From Haberlea rhodopensis (lineage: Eukaryota; Streptophyta; Magnoliopsida; Lamiales; Gesneriaceae), in contig CAJQUN010000024.1 in the NCBI GenBank assembly GCA_907163345.1, positions 434,001-498,000 on the forward strand: 64,000 bases of DNA, in the 5' to 3' direction. Of the stretch, positions 1 through 11,425 are shown one piece after another. How positions within the stretch are numbered: position 1 is the stretch's first letter; the number at the start of each line of letters is the position of its first letter. The position numbers were made by a program, and so were the translations under genes. The notes beneath the pieces are model-generated. The model had not been told where the DNA came from and made no database searches. It saw only the letters and a list, made by a program, of their open reading frames with translations.

Positions 1-972
1 AGTAGTAATAACTGAATGGTAAAATACGGTAAGTAAATGACACAAGTATTGTTTCTAGAAGTTCGAAGCACAATGCTTCTACGTCTGCCCTTCTACCTTT
101 GCAGGAAGGTTACATTAGAAGACTTTGGTTTACACTTTACAGTATACAACCTACTTAGGCACTCACGCAGCTTGGCATAAACTCCTAGCAATCACAAATT
201 CCTAATTTGTTTACAATGAATTCTATGACACTCACACGAGATATAAATTGTTTAGCATTGAGTGTTCTTTGAGCAGCAGACTCAGTTGTAGTTAATCTGT
301 CAAGATTACAGTAGTAGTTCTTTTATGCTCTTGCTGAACCTTCAGAGAATATCAATGAGATGATTTGCTTTTGACGTTGATGTTTTTCTTTTTGTTTTAT
401 CAGATGGTTTAGCTAACCTCTTCATTCTACACTTGGACGTATTTATAGACTCAGTGGTCTAACAACAACTTTTCTGTATTAGGAAGAGATCAACTTTCTG
501 TCTTCATTCCAAATTCTGATTGTCTTCTTTCCTATTTTGTTAAGCAACAGCTCTTTTATTCTGACGCTAATGGTGGCGTAGATATAGCAAGGTGCGGCGC
601 TCTGTTGTACCTTTGTCAGAATAAGTTGTACTTGTTTTGTCTTGTTGCTTTGTTCATCTTACTGGATAGTTAGACGTCTGCTGACTTTCTTCTTTCAACT
701 GATCGTTCATTCTTCTGTACTCAGTAGATGTCTTTGTTCAGTAGATGTCCAATTGGTAGATGTTTGTCCTAGTAGATGTCCATCCGGTAGATGTCTGTCC
801 AAGTAGATGTCCATCCGGTAGATGTCTATCGAGTAGATGTCCATCCGGTACGAGTAGATGTCCATCTGGTAGATGTCTGTCCAGTAGATGTCCATCCGAT
901 AGATGTCCATCCGGTAGATGCCTGTCCAGTAGATGTTTGTCACCACCAAAACTTAGAATTATTTTCCCAACA
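1..972 (-). repeat. 3' LTR of E1, partial
   Basis: This is a direct repeat of about 10404-11425. Its right edge (ATTTTCCCAACA, 961-972) is the TGTTGGGAAAAT start of the LTR on the minus strand. About 175 bases of the far end lie outside the window. It contains a variable tandem array at 722-945. Confidence 0.9.
722..945. repeat. Tandem array of ~14-16 bp units in the E1 3' LTR
   Basis: The units are variants of GTAGATGTCCATCCG and GTAGATGTCTGTCCA in head-to-tail order. They make long repetitive open frames (DGHLLDRHLP-type on minus, VDVHPVDV-type on plus) that are not genes. The matching array in the other LTR is longer. Confidence 0.9.
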
Positions 973-986
973 ATTTCCCCCTTTTT
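973..986 (-). other. Polypurine tract of E1
   Basis: On the minus strand this reads AAAAAGGGGGAAAT directly before the 3' LTR start, where second-strand synthesis is primed in LTR retrotransposons. Confidence 0.8.
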
Positions 987-1849
987 GGTGATGACAAAAC
1001 TTCGCACTGGAGACTCTTGCTTGATCATATGTACAACAACTTCGGTTAAGACTTAAGAGACAAAACAAACGTAGACTTTGCAATTTGTTAGAATAGATAA
1101 GCAGATTACAAGTAGTAATCAAACTAAGTAAATGAAGGAATATCATTTTTATATAAAATAAATTCTGATTACATGGTACATCTTAGAAATTTACATAGTA
1201 CATCTTACAAATTATATAGTACATCTTACAAATCTTTCAGCAACCCTATTTCTACAATCTATCCAAATGGAGAAACATAGCCAGTATGAAATGATCCGAG
1301 CCAGCTAGTTTCAGAGGTGTTGAGAAAGGGAGGGTGAGAGAAAGTGCATACGGAGTTGCTTAGAACAAAGGAAAACCTAGAAAAACTAACTTTATCTTCA
1401 AAGTAGTCCTCTGTTCATTTATCAAGATCTTTGTCTTTAATGAAAATTCTCTGTCTTCCCCCTTTTTGTCATCAGCACCTAAGCATCTGCTGATCAAATT
1501 CCAGGCTGGTGGAGAACACCAGGACTGGTTCAAGAAGCTGGAGCTAGCAGACGTGGGTTAGATAAGTAATCAACCCATGAAGGGTTGATTTAGATAAGTA
1601 ATGAACCCATGAATATGTGTTGTAGAAACAGTTGCAAGACTAGTAAGAATATCAGTTAAGAGTAGCATGATTGATGAGTTGAGTTAGAGAACTTAGCATG
1701 CTATTTATAGTGAAAAACTTAGCAATTTGCAGTATGAAAATGTCTTATCATGCGTAAAGGAGTGCAGATAAAAGATAGATAAGAATTGACAGCACCATGA
1801 ATACTTATGATAAACATATAATGGTTAAACACAAAAAGACAATAAAAAT

Positions 1850-4539
1850 TTACTGTTTTCTCCCTAGCCAATGTTGGGAGTAGTCACGGATGGAATAGGG
1901 AGTGTCACCATGAGGTTGTCGGGGACTGTGGACCGTTGCTAGGGAGGGAGGTCTTGACCGACTGGATGCTCCAGCTGCAGCAGATGAGCGTTGAGCTGGA
2001 TTCTGTTCTCGTTGGTTTAGGAGAGCAGGTATGTTGAACTCTGGTAGGCGTCTAGTAGTTTGAGAAGCAGCTGGTAGGCTGTTGCTCAAATCTTGGATCT
2101 GTGAAGCAAAGGTCGCCTGCATATTTGCCAATTGATCGGATAAAGCTTTCTTGGCATCCTCAATTTTATCTTCAAGTGCCAGTGAGGTGACAGTATGAAG
2201 AGATTCATTATGCTGAGTAATCTGAAGACGAGCCTGCCCTATCCGAGAGAAGGAATCAACAAAAGCATCCACAACAAAGGTTTGGAGCCTGGTTACTGTA
2301 GCCGTCAGACTACTAAGATCTCGATAGACTTGCTGAAATTGGGAGTCAGTATGCAACTGGTGGCTCCCAAGAATAAGTGATAGCAGTGCGTTCTTCCTGC
2401 TTTAGCTTGTTGACATCACTAGCCAGTTCAGAGATAGTGTTGGACAGATGCCCCAGTTGATCAGCAATACTTGGTGATCCTTCCAGAGGAATGTGAGTTG
2501 AAAAATCGAAGAAATCCTCAGGAGGATCCTGTGCCAGAGATTGATCCAGGGCATACGTTTTAGTCTCAGCATTTGTGGTGATAATGCGGGAGGACCCTCA
2601 ATATCAGCAGTGGTCAACATAGCTTCAGTGGTTGGTGCAGTAGGTGTGACGGTAGCAATGGCATCCATGCCAGTAGCAGCGTGTTCAAGCTCAGCTGCAG
2701 AAGACTGAGTGTGATCAGCAGAGTGTGATGAAGACTCGATGGGTTCATCATTACCTGAGGAGATGGTAACTTGATGAACCACAGTCTGAATGACTGTGTC
2801 AACATTTGCATGATCAACATCCAGCACTTGTAGGGGTTGATCACTGATAGAACCTTGAGCAGTGGGAATAAGCGAGTCAGCGGTAGGAGCGATCTCCATG
2901 TCAGTAGGAGCTATCTCCAAGGCAGTAGGAGCTGTCTCCAAGTCAGTAGGAGCTGGACTTTCATCTCTTGACAAGGCAGAGCAGGAGTGTAGACCTTGAT
3001 ATTCGGAGATCATGAAGAGCATGCTCAGCCATATCCAGCTTGAGTCCTAGAGCATTTAGAACAGCCCGATCATGATTTTCTGTGCCAGAGTCAATGTTGA
3101 ATTGCTGAAGCCTCGAATGAACAACAGCTTGAAGTTCTCCCACATAATTCATCATGCAGGAGAGATCACGAAGATTCAAACTCTACGCGGTATCCGTGAT
3201 ATGAAGATAGGCCAGGATGAGGTTCTCATCTCCCGAGCTTGATCAAGAATGGGATTGAAGTCATCGAAGAGAATATTTAGACGCACCTTTACCCATCGAT
3301 CAAATATTTCAAGCTGCGGTTTCACCTTTGCTTCCACTTCATCCATGACCATTTGAATTTCAAACTGCTACAGGGGTGGACACTGGTCCCATAATTGCTT
3401 TTCCCTTTCCGGTGGTGGTGTCCTTAGGATGACAATAAGGACAAGTGGACTTGGGTTGCCGGAAGCTGATAGAGCCAGGTGCTTGTTGAGAGCTCATCAG
3501 TTTGGAGGGGTGGTCAGTTGGAGCGACTGGTGCAGTGAGTACCATGGCCAAAGAGGCAACTGATGCAGTTGGTTCCTCTGGAGGAGGATTTACGGGACTT
3601 GGCTCCCTAGAAGTGGTGGTAACTGCTGCCGGAGCTGCAGTAGAGATGGTATCAACGACAGTTGAGGTAGAAGCAGTAACTAGCTTCTTGAGGACAGGAG
3701 TAGCCCCTTTTCTGGTCCTGGGCTTTTTAGGAGGAGGAGGAGGGGATTACTCAGCGGACTCGGATATTGTCTGTTATGAATCACTTACAACTTGAGTTGT
3801 TCGTCGCTTCATCAGACAAACCTCTCTACCAATCCGTTGACGGTGAATCTAGAGGTATTTGACAGTGACCAGTCGTCCTGTATGAATAGTGGATAAAGCC
3901 CTCGCCTTAATGTGTTTACTGTCAGAGACGACTGAGAGGGAGAGCAAAACTGCGATTGACCCTTCTCTGATGTGACTAGTCCGGTAAGAACCTGAAACAA
4001 CACGATCGACCAGTTGATGTCTAACCCTTTGATAATAGCACTCATAACATCAAACTTCTCAGGGGTGATGACATCAAAGGATCCAGCTTTGCACAGGAGA
4101 CCTTTGGAAATGACATCAGCCAGTTGGCGGAAATGACTCTTCAATTAAAATCTTTTTGAACTGGAGGACGTCGTAGACGAGCATCAGAGTCTGAGAAGAT
4201 GGTGCGCATTTCTTTCCGAATATCCATTGAAACAGTGGAGAAGTCTGTGAGTCCAGTAGAGGGAAGACATAGGTGATTGTCGAAGTCCAGTTGAGTAATG
4301 GTAATGAGTTGACCAGAGATGGAGGCCACCACGGAGTCGTCTACAACTTTGGCAGTGGCGAAGAATTCGTGAAGAGCTTCTTTGTAGAATGTAGGAGCTT
4401 GACTGAGGATCACCAGAAGTCCAGATGTATCCAGTTTGTGAAAAACTTCTTTGGTATCTTCATCAGAGGTTGTGGAAATCGAATGAAAATCCACGTGAAT
4501 AGCATTGGTGATGAAGCTTGGCTGTGTATTCTTTGACAT
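1850..4539 (-). pseudogene. Third ORF of E1 (decayed), downstream of pol
   Basis: The reading starts at an ATG at 4539 (MSKNTQPSFITNAI) and continues in broken frames to about 1850. The first ~130 residues form a globular-looking part with an LPSTGLTDF motif. A second part (4144-3812; KAGSFDVITPEKFDVMSAI) follows. The middle is low complexity with APTxxExAPT repeats (around 2960-2870). The end (2356-1850) is rich in heptad-like leucine, alanine and glutamine, suggesting a coiled coil. The third ORF of E2 matches it part by part. I see no signal peptide or membrane segment, so an envelope role is not supported. Function unknown. It lies in sense with gag-pol, 0.6 kb past RNase H. Several frameshifts and stops break it. 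Confidence 0.7.
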
Positions 4540-5120
4540 TTTGGTGTAGATATCGAGAATCAAATGTCCTGCAGAGTAAGAGTTTCTGGGGAGAAAGTTA
4601 ACGCAGTAAATTTGGAAAGGATACAAGTAAGAGAAAAGAGAGAATGTTAAAGGCGGTGAAAGAATGAGTAGATGTAACGTCGTACTGTAGATGAGCAGAC
4701 ACATGGATACGTGGCAGTCATCAAACGATTTAAAAAAGTTTAAAAAATAAATAAAAGGACAAGATTTGGGCGGCATTGAAATAATTATTTTTATATAAAG
4801 TAAATTTGAATTCCGACGTTCCAGGAGGTTAATAGTTATCGAATGTTATTTTTGGCAAAGTCTGCTGGTATGTAGAGTCCGACTGGTAAGGGAACTTCTA
4901 CTGGTATGTAGAGTCCTATTGGTACGGAAGCATCTACTGCAGCATGCTATTGTTTTACCAGCTGAGCTTAGATAACCAAGATAAAATTCTAACTGAAATT
5001 CCCCCTTAATTCATGCAGTTTCTACTAAGTAATTTCCCCCTGAATTCATCATACTTAAATAATAGTAATCAATGGTTTATTTCAATTAAACCAATAATAT
5101 TTCGAAAATAGGAAAACTTA
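4540..5120. other. Spacer between the third ORF and RNase H of E1
   Basis: Non-coding interior sequence of E1. I see short C-rich runs (CCCCCTTAA, CCCCCTGAA near 5003-5042), which are purine-rich on the element's sense strand, and no gene. Confidence 0.5.
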
Positions 5121-6960
5121 GAGTCCGGTAGGGGTTTTGTGAAGATGTCTGTTGCTTGTTGTTCGGTGGATATGTACTCTAGCCGAATCTCTTTCTTCAT
5201 AACGTGATCTCTAATGAAATGATGACCGATGTCAATATGCTTGGTGCGAGTATGAAGAACCGGGTTGTATGTGATGGCTATGGCAGACGTATTATCACAA
5301 AATATTGGTGCCTCAGTGGATTCAATTCCATAATCTCGCAGTTATTGTTGAATCCAGAGCAAGTTAAGCAGCAGCAGCTTCCAGCAGCAAGGTATTATGC
5401 CTCTGCAGTAGACGTTGCTATGGATGTCTGCTTCTTGCAACCCCATGAGATTAATCGATCTCCAGAAATTGACAATATCCACTGGTACTTTTTCTATCAA
5501 GTTTGCATCCCGCGTAGTCAGCATCTGAATATCCAATCAGATTAAAATTTGAGTCTCTTGGATACCATAGGCCGACATTCTCAGTGCCTTTCAGATATTT
5601 GAGAATCCTCTTGACAGCCGTGAAGTGTGACTTGCTTGGGATTTGCTTGGAACCGAGTGAACATACAGACTGCAAACATGATGTCTGGTCGACTGGCCGT
5701 CAAGTAAAGTAATGATCCGATAATACCTCAATACATTGTTACTTCGACTGGTATTCCTGAATTATCCAAGTCGAGTTTTGCAGATGAGCTCATGGGAGTG
5801 GCAGCTGCTGAACTTGTACTCTTCTCATACTTCTTCAGCAATTCCTTGGTATATTTAGACCGAGTTATCAGAATTCCATCACTGGATTGTTTGACTTGCA
5901 ATCCTAAGAAAAATAATAATCCTCCCATCATGCTCATCTCAAATTGATCCTGCATTATTTTAGAAAATCTTTCGCAAAGTTTTGAGTTAGTACTGCCGAA
6001 AATAATGTCATCGACATAAATTTGAACTAGCAGAGTATGGTCACCCTTTGTGAATTTAAATAGGGTCTTGTCCACAGTGCCAATGGTAAAGTTATGCTCA
6101 GTCAAATATTTTGACAGAGTTTCGTACCATGCACCGGGAGCTTGCTTTAGACCATACAAAGCTTTGTTTAGACGAAAAACAAAAGAAGGCTGCTAATGGC
6201 TTTCAAATCCATTAGGTTGCTCAACATAAACTTCTTCCTGGAGTTTGCCGTTAAGAAACGCACTCTTAACATCCATCTGATAGACTTTAAAGTCTTTAAA
6301 AGCAGCAAATGCAAGAAATATAGTGAATGCTTCTAATCGAGCTACAGGAGCAAAGGTTTCATCGAAATCAATGCCTTCTTCCTGTCTGTAGCCCTGTGCA
6401 ACTAATCTTGCTTTATTTCTGATGACTACACCATTTTCATCTAATTTATTTCGAAATACGCATTTGGTACCTATTATAGTGTGATGTTGTGGTCGTGGTA
6501 CTAAATACCATACTTTGTTTCGCTCAAATTGATTTAGTTCTTCCTGCATTGCTTTTACCCAGCTTGGGTCCAACATAGCATCATCAATCTTTTTGGGTTC
6601 TATGTGATATATGAATGCAGAATGAAGAAATTCATTAATCATCTGTCCTCTGGTGCGTAGAGGAGCAACAGGGTTACCTATGACCTGCCCAGGAGGATGA
6701 TCCTTCATCCACCGGAGCGGAGGTCCAAGAGGGTTGAAGCTCTTCATTTGGATGCATATGAGTGGGTAGCTCAGGAGATTTGATTGATGCATCTTTTTCG
6801 TTAGTTCCATCTACTGCAGCAGGGGTGAGTATAACATCTTCATTATCAGCTGGGTGCAGTGCTTGTGGACTAGCAGACTCCTCTGCTTGTGCTTCAGGAA
6901 CTTCTGGTTCTAAAGAGCAGTCAATTCTGCTTCTGAAATCTATCTCATCATCAACATTTT
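5120..6960 (-). pseudogene. E1 reverse transcriptase and RNase H
   Basis: The minus strand shows the Copia reverse transcriptase in pieces. 6810-6193 carries the N-terminal part (NKLDENGVVIRNKARLVAQGY, DETFAPVARLEA, YQMDVKSAFLNG). 6159-5728 carries GLKQAPGAWYETL and the catalytic YVDD box (VQIYVDDIIFGS). 5675-5451 carries the start of RNase H (GYSDADYAGCKLDRKSTSGY); its remainder runs on in other frames to about 5120. Stops separate the pieces, for example near 6190 and 5728. The enzyme would copy element RNA into DNA in virus-like particles. As it stands it cannot give a full product. Confidence 0.85.
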
Positions 6961-6962
6961 CA

Positions 6963-8239
6963 TCAATATAAGTGTTTTTCCAGTCGATTGCTCAAGTTGT
7001 TGATTTTCAGATCAGATACATTATAATCAGTAGATTCATCAAATTGTACATGCACATATTCTTCTACAGTAAGTGTTCTATTATTAAATACTCTGAAAGC
7101 TTTACTAACTGTAGAATATCCAAGAAATATTCCAGCATCAGATTTGGCATCAGAAGCGGTGAGATGAGTCTTTCCATTGTTGTGAATAAAACATTTGCAA
7201 CCAAACACATGGAAATAAGAAATATTTGGCTTACTGCCATTCCAGATCTCATAAGGGGTTTTATTTGCTCGTTTATTAATCATTGATCTGATAACATGCT
7301 GTGTTGACAGCTTCTGCCCAAAATCTCTGCGAAATATCTGATTCTGCAAGCATAGTTCGTGCAGCTTCTTTCAAAGTGCGGTTCCTATGCTCAGCAACTC
7401 CATTTTGTTGTGGGGTTCTTGCAGCAGAGTATTCGTATTTAATATCAAGGTCATCTAGATATGAATCGAGTGATTGATTGGTAAACTCGGTACCTTTATC
7501 ACTACGAATTCTGTCTATCCCACACGATTTCTAATTTTGGAGTCTTTTCAGTAGTTTGATCAGCTTTGGAGTAGCCTGATCTTTACCACTTAGAAACAAG
7601 ACCCACGTAAAACGAGAATAATCAGTCGATTAACACTAGGGTATACTTCATTCCCCCTAGACTTGTTACTGGTATAGGATCGAAAAGATCCATATGCAGC
7701 AACTCTAAGCACCGAGAAGAAGATTTACTCCCTTTGTTCTTAAAGGAGGATCTGATTTGCTTACCAAGTTGGCATGCTGAGCAGATCTTGTCTTTTGAGA
7801 ACTCTATTTGAGGTAGTCCAATGACTAGATCGAGTTTACGCAGACTGGCAATAGTTTTAAAGTTTAAGTGACTCAAACGTTTGTGCCAAAGCCAGTTTTT
7901 GGAAATATTCAAGGCAGCAAAGCAAATAGAAGAAGTAGGTTGATTAAGGTTCCAATCAATCTTGTGTGTGTTCTCATGCCTTCTTCCTATAAGCAATGTA
8001 CTGCCATCAGTAGATCTGATTGTACATGAGTGCTGGTTGAATTCTACAGAGTGACCATTGTCATAGAGATGAATGATGTTAATCAAGTTATAACATAGAT
8101 TGTCTCCAAAGGTTATTCTAGGTCCTGTAGTGTCCACCAATTCAGACAATAAGCATGCATTCCCTTTCATGTGTCTAGAACATACGCGGTCCTGAAACCA
8201 CTCTGAGCTCCAAACTTGATGGATTCTAGATATCTGCAA
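6963..8239 (-). pseudogene. E1 protease remnant and integrase
   Basis: At 8239-7622 the frame begins at a damaged protease: the family motif DSGCSRHMTG reads DRVCSRHMKG, so the Ser-Gly of the aspartic protease triad is lost. A pre-integrase zinc-binding region follows (WLWHKRLSHLNFKTIASL, with CSACQLGK), then the start of the integrase core (LLHMDLFDPIPVTSLGG). Core remnants run through 7620-7350 in broken frames. 7349-6963 holds the C-terminal part (TPYEIWNGSKPNISYFHVFG). Integrase would insert element cDNA into the host chromosome. Frame breaks make it inactive. Confidence 0.8.
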
Positions 8240-8288
8240 TTAAAGTGATAATATGATTGTACCCAATCCTACTTGGGTCCAGACATGA

Positions 8289-10178
8289 TTAGTTCTTTCG
8301 GGACCCACACTTGTATAACTCTGGTCTGTGTGTGTCCTGAAACATGTGTGCATTAAGTGATGAAGATGTTCTTGGGTGATGTTTGTGATACTGGGTGTAT
8401 GTATGTTGTTTAGGTTTTTGGTTTCTGTTGGGAAGCATATACCTCTTCTGGACAGGCATACAATTATAGTACCAGTTGGGTTTTACCTCTCGAGTGGCCT
8501 GACCTGTGGGATTATGTTTATTTCTAAACTTTTGCCCCGGTCTAGCTTTCTCTTTTGGCTCAACATAACCGATACCTTTGTGTGATGCCCGAACCTTGAT
8601 GAATATTGGCTCAACAGGTTCCTTAACCAACTCACTTGGTTCATATACTGTGCTTGATCTCACAAATTCATTGTTTGAAAATTGTTCCTTTCTAGACACA
8701 GTTGAGATTTGATGCCAGCTGATTTACTATCATTGTTAGAGTAGTCTATACAGGTAAGATCACCAGCAAGCCTTATCGACTCAAGCATCTCATCTTTTCT
8801 GGCGGTAGATGCATTCCATGTGCGAACCAGCTTAATGAGTTTCTGGTGTGCACATGTCGCTTCATCCCTTTCTTTCTCGAGTCGACTTACTTTTTCCCTT
8901 AAGCCTCTCAACTCATTTGATTGTTCACAATCAAGTTTGTTGTTTTGCTGTTCTGTTGGGATTGGTTGTTCGGTCTTATAATTCTCGAAGGATTCATACA
9001 ACATCTGATACTCATTAATCATGTACTGCAATGCGTTAGTGAGTTCATTATGTGTAAATTCAGAGAGATTAGAATCAGTTACCTCACAGTCATCATTGGC
9101 CATTAGACAGTGAACTTCTTCCTCTTCACTGTCACTGGATGAGCTGGTGGATTTTTCTGATTCTGATTCTGAATCAGCCCATTTGCTTTTGTTTTTTTTC
9201 AGCCATCAGTACTTTCTGGTCTCCTGTCCCTTCTAGATGATCTTCTACTTTCCTTTGACTTTCTATAGTCCTTGGATCCTCTCTTTTGATCATCTTTCTT
9301 TGGTTTATGACAGTCCGCGATAAAATGTCCTGGATTAAGACAGTTGAAGCATACACGATCATCTTCATCTGATCTATTTTTTATTCTTCTTCATAAATTT
9401 TCCAAATTTTTTGACAAACAACACCATTGCATATTTGTTCAGGAGTCATCTCTGTTGTGGTAGGCAGAGCTTCTGATGCAGTAAGAGCTTTGGTTGGTTG
9501 ATTGATGCCTGGGTTCATCTTCAATTCGAATGCCTAGTTCAAACTCATATGCTTTTAATTCAGCAAATAAATCATGTAGATCTATCTTGTTTAAGTCTTT
9601 GGATTCCCTCATGGCAATCGTTTTTACATCACATTCCTCTTGGGAGACCTCTCATGACCTTTAGGGTGTACTTCCCTGTTGGATAGATCCTTTCCAAGGC
9701 TATTGAGTTCATTTATGATTCCAGTTACTCTTTCATCATATTCACTGAGAGTCTCTCCGGACATCATTTTGATGTTTTCGAACTTCTGTAGGGCGACAGT
9801 GAGCTTTGTTTTCCTTAGTTTGATCATTTCCTTCGCATAGCTGAGCAATCTTTTCCCAGATGTCCTTCGCAGTGGGACACATTTTGATCTTGTTGAACAT
9901 GTTTTTGTCCAGTGTTCTGAACAATATGTCTTTGGCCACATTGTCCAGATTTGCTTCTTTCTTTTCTTCATTTGTCCAGGAGGACTGTCCTTCTCGACCA
10001 TTTGAGGTTCACCACCAGTAATGGCAGCTGTTGTATTGACCTTCATGATCTTCATTGGTCCATCAGTGATGACGAACCACATGTCATCATCTTGGGCACT
10101 CAGATGTGCTTGCATACAAATTCTCCAGTCATTGTATTCATCCTTCTTGAACATGGGAATCTTGCTGAATGATGCCAT
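8289..10178 (-). pseudogene. E1 gag (capsid and nucleocapsid)
   Basis: The minus-strand frame at 10178 begins MASFSKIPMFKKDEYNDWRI, the usual start of Copia gag proteins of this type, followed by MWFVITDGPMKI. A second frame (9939-9742) continues with the UBN2-like middle. A CCHC zinc knuckle (CFNCLNPGHFIADC) lies at about 9308-9355, in the frame ending at 9174. 9103-8660 and 8699-8289 hold the acidic, helical C-terminal part. Gag would form the particle that packages element RNA. It follows the primer binding site by about 40 bases. Frameshifts separate the parts. Confidence 0.8.
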
Positions 10179-10211
10179 CAGTTTTTAGTAATTCTCAAGA
10201 TCGAGAAAACC

Positions 10212-10227
10212 TGGCTCTAATACCACT
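10212..10227 (-). other. Primer binding site of E1
   Basis: On the minus strand it reads TGGTATTAGAGCC directly after the 5' LTR, one base off TGGTATCAGAGC, which pairs with the 3' end of initiator methionine tRNA. Confidence 0.8.
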
Positions 10228-10840
10228 TGTTAGGATCGGGGTAGTGTTTAGAAGCCGGGGGGGAGGGGGAGTTGAATAAACACTAGATTCAATTTCAATT
10301 TTACTTGGTTTACTGCAGACTGTTAAGTACTGCGGTAGCTTCTCAATATATTGCAAGTCAGCAGACACTGATTATAGTGCGGAAGACGTCTGCTGGACTT
10401 GTGAGTAGTAATAACTGAATGGTAAAATACGGTAAGTAAATGACACAAGTATTGTTTTTGGAAGTTCGATGCACAACGCTTCTACGTCTCCCCTTCTTCC
10501 TTTGCAGGAAGGTTACACTAGAAGACTTTGGTTTACACTTTACAGTATACAACCTACTTAGGCACTCACACAGCTTGGCCTAAACTCTTAGCAATCACAA
10601 ATTCCTAATTTGTTTACAATGAATTCTATGACACTCACACAAGATATAAACTGTTTAGCTTCGAGTGTTCTTTGAGCAGCAGACTCAGTTGTAGTTAATC
10701 TGTCAAGATTACAGTAGTAGTTCTTTTATGCTCTTGCTGAACCTTCAGAGAATATCAATGAGATGATTTGCTTTTGACGTTGATGTTTTTCTTTTTGTTT
10801 GATCAGATAGTTCAGCTAACCTCTTCATTCTTCACTTGGA

Positions 10841-10852
10841 CGTATTTATAGA
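10841..10852 (-). promoter_or_regulatory. Probable TATA box of the E1 LTR
   Basis: The minus strand reads TCTATAAATACG in the right place for the LTR promoter. The same site is present in the left LTR copy near 439-450. Confidence 0.5.
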
Positions 10853-11120
10853 CTCAGTGGTCTAACGACAACTTTTCTGTATTAGGAAGAGATCAACTTT
10901 CTATCTTAATTCCAAATTCTAATTGTCTTCTTTCCTATTTTGTTAAGCAACGGCTCTTTTATTCTGATCGTAATGGTGGCGGAGATATAGCAAGGTGTGG
11001 CACTTTGTTGTACCTTTGTCAGAATAGGTTGTACTCGTTTTGTCTTGTTGCTTTGTGCTCTTACTGGATAGTTAGATGTCAGATGGCTTTCTTCTTTCAA
11101 ATGATCGTTCATTCTTCTGT

Positions 11121-11396
11121 ACTCAGTAGATGTATTTGTTCAGTAGATGTCCATCCGGTAGATGTTTGTCCAGTAGATGTCCATCCGGTAGATGTCTGTC
11201 TAGTAGATGTCCATTCGGTATATGTATATCCAGTAGATGTCCATCCGGTAGATGTCTATCTAGTAGATGTCCATCGGTAGATGTCTATCCAATAGATGTC
11301 CATCGGGTAGATGTCTGTCCAGTAGATGTCCATCCGGTAGATGTCCATCCGGTAGATGTCTGTCCAGTAGATGTTTGTCCAGTAGATGTTTGTCAC
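11121..11396. repeat. Tandem array of ~14-16 bp units in the E1 5' LTR
   Basis: Same units as the array at 722-945, but about 50 bp longer, so unit number changed after insertion. The open frames across it are repeat artefacts. Confidence 0.9.
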
Positions 11397-11425
11397 CCCC
11401 AAAACTTAGAAATATTTTCCCAACA

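Larger units (their letters stand above)
1..11425 (-). mobile_element. E1: Copia LTR retrotransposon with an extra third ORF, left end outside the window
   Basis: On the minus strand the order is 5' LTR (11425-10228), primer binding site, gag, protease, integrase, reverse transcriptase, RNase H, third ORF, polypurine tract and 3' LTR (972 to beyond base 1). Integrase before reverse transcriptase is the Copia order. The LTRs run TGTTGGG...CCTAACA; bases 1-972 match about 10404-11425. The coding region is split over several frames, so it can no longer make proteins. The right end abuts a Gypsy gag gene, so E1 inserted into a Gypsy element. A gene downstream of pol in the same sense is typical of Sirevirus-type Copia elements; that assignment is inference. 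Confidence 0.9.
10228..11425 (-). repeat. 5' LTR of E1
   Basis: A complete LTR of 1198 bp, TGTTGGG...CCTAACA on the minus strand. It ends at the primer binding site on the left and abuts a Gypsy gag sequence on the right (11426). It contains a TATA box at about 10841-10852 and a tandem array at 11121-11396. Confidence 0.9.

Noticed and set aside
722..945. CRISPR-like look of short repeats
   Set aside because: Units are adjacent with no unique spacers, and the genome is a plant.
707..1056. Open frames rich in DGHLLDRHLP or VDVHPVDV
   Set aside because: They are the tandem array in the E1 LTR read in several frames, and the same occurs at 11005-11477.
1850..4539. Calling the third ORF an envelope gene
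   Set aside because: No signal peptide, membrane anchor or fusion-like segment is visible in either copy.
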